Assembly: GCA_026419775.2 (NCBI GenBank)
Contig: JAOPGA020001250.1
Span: forward strand, 1-54,820
Length of the DNA: 54,820 nt
DNA from: Acrasis kona
Lineage: Eukaryota; Heterolobosea; Eutetramitea; Acrasida; Acrasidae
Direction: 5' to 3'
Shown here: positions 51,350-54,820 of the stretch, one piece after another
How the letters are laid out: each line of letters begins with the position of its first letter
How positions within the stretch are numbered: the first letter of the stretch is position 1
Notes under the pieces: generated by a model
The model's database searches: none
Seen by the model: the letters and a program-made list of their open reading frames with translations, nothing else
Told to the model about the DNA's origin: nothing
Translations under genes and position numbers: made by a program

Positions 51350-51823
51350 ATGTCAACTAAGACTGCCCCTCACAAGCAGGGACAACCTCTGCCAACATTT
51401 TGGAAGTACACCCTCGGGCTAGAGACAATCATATGCTTAGTCACTGCTTTGTACATGGTGGTCATGCCTGAACACTATATTAGAACAGTTTTGGGCATCA
51501 AAACAAACGATACGGAAGTAACTGATAACATTTATATTTTGATCGTACAACTTGCATCAACAATAACCGCATGCTATGTGTATTTGTTGTACCACATGAT
51601 CTTTGACAATGCAACAAATGTCGTGGAGAGGAGGATAATGTTTAAATACCTACAGAAGGCAATGTTATTTGGAGATATTGTGATCGTAATCCACTCTAGC
51701 TGGCTATACTATAATAAACCGGAAAAGAGAACAATGGAGATGATCGCAACTTTGGGTATGGCCACTTTCTGGGGCGTATTCAGGTGGGTATATATTGTAA
51801 CTTGTGACAAATTCAATAAATAG
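51350..51823 (+). CDS. Four-span membrane protein, unknown
   Basis: 157 residues from the first ATG (MSTKTAPHKQGQPLPTFWKY). Four hydrophobic helices can be seen: about 22-42 (LGLETIICLVTALYMVVMPE), 62-85 (IYILIVQLASTITACYVYLL), 100-122 and 132-150 (MEMIATLGMATFWGVFRWVY). Small, with short loops and no signal sequence; the layout recalls DUF4149 or TMEM-like ER proteins, but no motif fixes a family. An internal NAT site may be glycosylated. The stop sits inside AATAAATAG. Single exon. Confidence 0.65.
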   Translation: MSTKTAPHKQGQPLPTFWKYTLGLETIICLVTALYMVVMPEHYIRTVLGIKTNDTEVTDNIYILIVQLASTITACYVYLLYHMIFDNATNVVERRIMFKYLQKAMLFGDIVIVIHSSWLYYNKPEKRTMEMIATLGMATFWGVFRWVYIVTCDKFNK

Positions 51824-51901
51824 TTTCTCATCTGTTATTGTTCTTTTTAAGGTGTTGCTATTGCACTTCCAGTGCTCTCGAATTGTAAACCATTTTCTTC
51901 T

Positions 51902-52660
51902 ATGCCAAAAGCCGAAGCACAAGAGTTGAAGATTGAAAAGCAGGGACCCTGTGCCGATATATCAACATTCGATCTACCTTATAATTTTAAATGCGAGGGA
52001 GAGTGGTTGTGGGGACAAATACAAACCGTCTTTGAAGGCAGTCAGTCCATCAAGACGGACGATAGCAAAGGAATGTCAGGATCTGATAAAAGCATGAAAT
52101 TCTGTGCTAGTGTTGAGAGTGGGGATTGGAGTATCAAAAAAGTATTTATAAAACCAGATGGAGAAGTGCACACAAATCAGGTTGGATATCTTATATACAA
52201 CAGTGATCAAGATGCTTTGGATTTGGTAAAAAGGTGTGCTAAGGCAGGATTCAGTTCACAAGGAAAAAGCCCCAATGTTGTCTTTATAAATAGGTACGAT
52301 TGGAGCATGTCACACACACCAGCTACAAAACTCTTTTCCGCACTTGATGAAGAACAAACCAAAGAAGACGATGAGGAAGATGAGGATGCAAGATCGTTGA
52401 TGGGCTATCGAATGTTCTTTGTTGATAAAAAACATTTTGAACCATTTGTTCGTTGTGTTTCCAAAAATTTTCATAAGCATGAAAAGAAATGCGTTTATAA
52501 GCTAAAGGAAGAGGATGTTGGATTCCATCTCACAATGGAGGATACCGAGTATGATATTGGATATTTAATATTCAATGAATCAGGAGACAAACTATTGGGA
52601 TTCTTATACGATGGCTCGTATTCAGTTTTAGAAGAAGGTGAATTGTCTGTTGAAAAATAA
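51902..52660 (+). CDS. Unknown protein, possibly duplicated internal halves
   Basis: 252 residues from the first in-frame ATG (MPKAEAQELKIEKQGPCADI); an upstream GTG is ignored. No signal, membrane span or known domain. The hydrophobic/aromatic pattern repeats loosely: HTNQVGYLIYNSDQDALDLV in the first half and EYDIGYLIFNESGDKLLGFL in the second, each preceded by a lysine-rich strand. This may reflect two related beta folds. An acidic spacer (EDDEEDEDA) lies between. Soluble, cytosolic. The stop overlaps AATAAA. The gene is well formed, so I take it as real. Confidence 0.6.
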   Translation: MPKAEAQELKIEKQGPCADISTFDLPYNFKCEGEWLWGQIQTVFEGSQSIKTDDSKGMSGSDKSMKFCASVESGDWSIKKVFIKPDGEVHTNQVGYLIYNSDQDALDLVKRCAKAGFSSQGKSPNVVFINRYDWSMSHTPATKLFSALDEEQTKEDDEEDEDARSLMGYRMFFVDKKHFEPFVRCVSKNFHKHEKKCVYKLKEEDVGFHLTMEDTEYDIGYLIFNESGDKLLGFLYDGSYSVLEEGELSVEK

Positions 52661-52760
52661 AATAATATTTATATAATATACAGTGTTACATAGTGCTGAA
52701 AGAACATCATGTTGTCAAACTACATCCCATCCTTTATCTTTAAAGGCTCAATGACTCTAC

Positions 52761-53177
52761 TTAATAAATGTAAGGCATGAAGTTTGGTTTCTTTTCTTTA
52801 ATGTCAAATCTATTAATCAAAAAGTTAAGTTCATCATTGTATTCGAAAGTGTCGTCCTCCATATCTGATTGGTTTTCTTGTGCGCTATGTGACGTCTCTG
52901 AATGTACACCTACTGTAATACTTGAAGCTACACTTGATGTTTGGTTGTTCTGTAAATTGTTTGGGGAAGAATTGGTAACAACAGCCTGATTGTTCCATAT
53001 TGGTTGTGTCTGTATATTTTGTTGTGTGACATCTTGATTTGTGTTACATGTACCAGATCGTTTGTGAATATTGTTGGTTTGGCTAATATTAAGATATTCG
53101 AAATTCTGTAACTCTTCGTTAGGTGATGTGCTCCCGGAAGACGAAGTACTTGTGTTGGTGTGTTGTGTGGTTGACAT
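52761..53177 (-). CDS. Asn/Gln/Ser/Thr-rich low-complexity protein
   Basis: 138 residues from the ATG of MSTTQHTNTSTSSSGSTSPN. Long Asn/Gln/Ser/Thr-rich runs (VVTNSSPNNLQNNQTSSVAS) lead to a short acidic, ordered-looking end (DDTFEYNDELNFLINRFDIK). An upstream in-frame ATG would add a hydrophobic stretch (FKFNFVIIGILTIKYTQ), so a membrane-anchored form is possible. Such polar-rich proteins are often intrinsically disordered regulators. No family. Confidence is limited because low-complexity ORFs can arise by chance, but the ordered tail argues for a gene. Confidence 0.5.
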   Translation of the reverse strand: MSTTQHTNTSTSSSGSTSPNEELQNFEYLNISQTNNIHKRSGTCNTNQDVTQQNIQTQPIWNNQAVVTNSSPNNLQNNQTSSVASSITVGVHSETSHSAQENQSDMEDDTFEYNDELNFLINRFDIKEKKPNFMPYIY

Positions 53178-53437
53178 TTGGGTATATTTAATTGTCAAAA
53201 TTCCGATGATTACAAAATTAAATTTGAATTGCACTTGATGATAAATCATCAACGAATAACATACTATCAACCGTTTGTGCTTGTGATGAAAATTAGACAA
53301 CAAATGCCCGTCAAGTTAAAATTGATGCTAAACAACAAATGTACACAATAAATGTAAAATTAATTTTATTCTTCCACAATTTTGTCTCCCAAGAGGAAAG
53401 TTGTGCAATGTTATAATTACAACGAAATGCCCTGGTT

Positions 53438-53906
53438 TTATTTTAGATAATAGAATAATGTTTTTGAAGCCTAACGTAATTGTAAGATAAATAGTGCACA
53501 AGAAACTTACGCAGCTATCAGCGCAGGTTTTAACATCAAAGAACCATGGTGCGCATGACCTTTCGTCTTCCGCTCCTGGTTTCACTGGCTCTTTAAGGCG
53601 TTCCACACACTGGTTGTAGTTGGTGATCTCTTGAAGACAGTATTGGTTTGTGCAGGCTTGTACAAGTCCGATTCTTGGGTCTTTGAGTTCTTCTTCCTCG
53701 TCTTCCTCTTCTTCCTCTTCTTCTTCCTCTTCCTCCTCTTCTTCTTTTTCTTCCTCTTCTTTTTCTTCCTCTTCTTTTTCCTCCTTCTCTTCGCTTTCCT
53801 CTTCGCTGTCTTCTACAACTTCGTGAGGATCCTTTGTCTTAATTTCTTCATCTTCTTCGGTCTCTTCTACAACGCGCTCCTCTTCCACTGCATCGTGCTT
53901 GACCAT
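53438..53906 (-). CDS. UQCRH: Ubiquinol-cytochrome c reductase hinge protein (QCR6/UQCRH)
   Basis: Complex III subunit on the intermembrane-space face that helps cytochrome c dock on cytochrome c1. Exon 1 (53906-53511) and a 33-base exon 2 (53470-53438) are joined by a 40-nt intron (53510-53471) and end SC-ASKTLFYYLK, matching the CVAHKLFNSLK-type end of the family. 142 residues. The C-terminal core keeps four-cysteine helices (LVQACTNQYCLQEITNYNQC; SCAPWFFDVKTCADSC). Residues 1-75 are almost all Glu, Lys and Asp, a much longer acidic arm than in animals but as in yeast Qcr6. Acidic arms of this kind bind cytochrome c. The DNA there is a (TCC)n/(TTC)n-like repeat on the plus strand. Confidence 0.85.
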
Positions 53907-54275
53907 TTTGTCGTGTTAGTCAACCTATGTTAACCAATAAAGACAATAATATTACAAAAAGAAAAAAACAATACAGAAATTGAATTAGAGTGAAATAAAG
54001 AGTTGTATAGACACGTAAGGTAGATAAGGTAAATACACAGTGTTTACACGATCAATATTGTTTCTTAACGTTTATTCAAATATTATTAAGTTACCTTTTA
54101 TACTGGCAAGTTCATACGAAGTTCCCAAGAACTATAATGCATCCTTCAATCTCCACATGCTAGTGTTCGCTTCTTGATGTTCTTCTCTATTGTAATTAAT
54201 AATTACAACACTCCTGGGACAACGAAAGGGCAAGACAACGATGTCTTAAAGATGTTCTAATTTAACGACTCTAAA
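53907..54275. other. 5' flank of UQCRH with a perfect 19-bp inverted repeat
   Basis: AT-rich. 54191-54209 is TTGTAATTA-A-TAATTACAA, a perfect palindrome with a one-base centre, 67 bases before the hairpin array. No gene. Confidence 0.5.
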
Positions 54276-54644
54276 CCTGATCAAACACAGGACGTAGGGA
54301 TGCTAACATCAAACAGTAAAGCACAACCCTCGTGATAACCTGATCAAACACAGGACGTAGGGATGTTAAACATCAAACAGTAAAACACAACCCTCGTAAT
54401 AACCTGATCAAACACAGGATATAAATAATCAATACATCAAACAGTAAAGATATAACTAATGTCTACAAACCTGATCAAACACAGGACGTAGGGATGTTAA
54501 ACATCAAACAGTAAAACACAACCCTCGTAATAACCTGATCACACACAGGACGTAGGGAAACCAAAACTATTGGTGAAAACCCTCGTAACTCTTTCAACAT
54601 CATACAGTTAGAAAGATCTCGTCTAACATCAAACAGTTAGAGAG
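54276..54644. repeat. Tandem array of hairpins with conserved loop ATCAAACA
   Basis: Five units of about 63-67 bases (starting near 54276, 54339, 54403, 54470, 54534), then two further hairpins. In each unit, CCTG-ATCAAACA-CAGG is a perfect 4-bp stem with an 8-base loop (ATCACACA in unit five). Next, in four of five units, ACGTAGGG pairs with CCCTCGT (one T bulged) around an inner loop that in units one, two and four carries ATCAAACA again, inside a stem TGCT/AGCA or TGTT/AACA. Unit three keeps the inner loop but not the outer stem. The two end hairpins (54590-54616 and 54622-54641) use unrelated stems, for example TCTAAC-ATCAAACA-GTTAGA, around the same loop (ATCATACA in one). No ORF. The array lies 44 bases past the stop of the minus-strand gene at the right edge, so it could be its 3' UTR or a separate RNA. 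Confidence 0.85.
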
Positions 54645-54687
54645 TGTTGATCACTTTTATGACCATTTACAAATATAATAAATTTTT

Positions 54688-54820
54688 TTATTTCTTCCTC
54701 TGAGTACTTCCATGTTCTGCTTCTACAATCTTTTTTTGAATCCTTTGGCGAGGAACCCTCCCAGCAGCAAGAGAAGTGGGCACAACATCAGGTCGTTCAA
54801 TAGAACTTGGTACAAAACTG
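54688..54820 (-). CDS. C-terminal end of an unknown gene (runs off right edge)
   Basis: An open minus-strand frame enters from the right edge and ends at TAA (54690-54688): SFVPSSIERPDVVPTSLAAG, then RVPRQRIQKKIVEAEHGSTQ and RKK. A basic, probably disordered tail. Too short to identify. AT-rich 3' signals follow, then the hairpin array. Confidence 0.55.
   Translation of the reverse strand, partial: SFVPSSIERPDVVPTSLAAGRVPRQRIQKKIVEAEHGSTQRKK

Noticed and set aside
54276-54644. CRISPR-like array
   Set aside because: The repeats are contiguous hairpins with varying stems, there are no unique spacers of constant size, and the genome is eukaryotic with introns.
54276-54644. Centromeric or telomeric satellite
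   Set aside because: Only about five units, with loop conservation and a compensatory change that a plain satellite does not predict.

Overview
The window is nuclear DNA of a free-living protist. It is AT-rich and gene-dense. Genes stand alone on either strand and carry few, very short GT-AG introns: most are 32-55 nt, often with a CTAAC-type branch site a few bases before the AG, and one is 158 nt. AATAAA-like signals lie at or just past many stop codons. A CAMSAP/Patronin with a CKK domain, an actobindin-type WH2 protein, a CHASE-PAS receptor, a Dicer and two stand-alone Fe(II)/2OG oxygenases suggest an amoeboflagellate, most likely a heterolobosean (Naegleria/Acrasis lineage). That placement is inference and an amoebozoan is not excluded.

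Layout. 1-8.5 kb: the 5' part of a giant sacsin-like gene (minus), running off the left edge. 8.6-15 kb: a poorly conserved stretch holding decayed gene pieces, including a sacsin-like scrap, low-complexity ORFs, degenerate repeats and two near-identical copies of a small gene coding for 11-residue amphipathic repeats. 15-19.4 kb: an unknown gene divergent from a Dicer whose RNase III sites look intact but whose helicase motifs are lost. 20-30.4 kb: actobindin-like protein, xanthine-type phosphoribosyltransferase, BAR-GYF protein, SGNH esterase, a coiled-coil protein, alpha-SNAP, CAMSAP, BAR-SH3-SH3 protein and KIN17. 31.5-40 kb: TMEM185-like membrane protein, endosulfine, a secreted protein, an F-box/LRR protein, a CHASE-PAS receptor and an HDHD5-type HAD protein. 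40-50.3 kb: a decayed piece of the TMEM185-like gene, PhyH-type oxygenase, cytosolic alpha-mannosidase, YbiU-type oxygenase, an HSL-type esterase, a Tudor-like/methyltransferase/zinc-finger protein and ribosomal protein uL24 (L26). 50.3-54.8 kb: a four-helix membrane protein, two unknown proteins, the complex III hinge protein, an array of short hairpins and the 3' end of one more gene.

There is no operon. A loose theme is membrane and cytoskeleton work (BAR proteins, alpha-SNAP, CAMSAP, actobindin) beside housekeeping genes. The most unusual structure is at 54276-54644. It is a tandem array of about ten hairpins that share the octamer loop ATCAAACA (two one-base variants) on differing stems. 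Five stems are CCTG/CAGG, most units also have a larger nested stem, and one stem base pair shows a compensatory change between units. I do not recognise it; it looks like a structured RNA or a protein-binding array.
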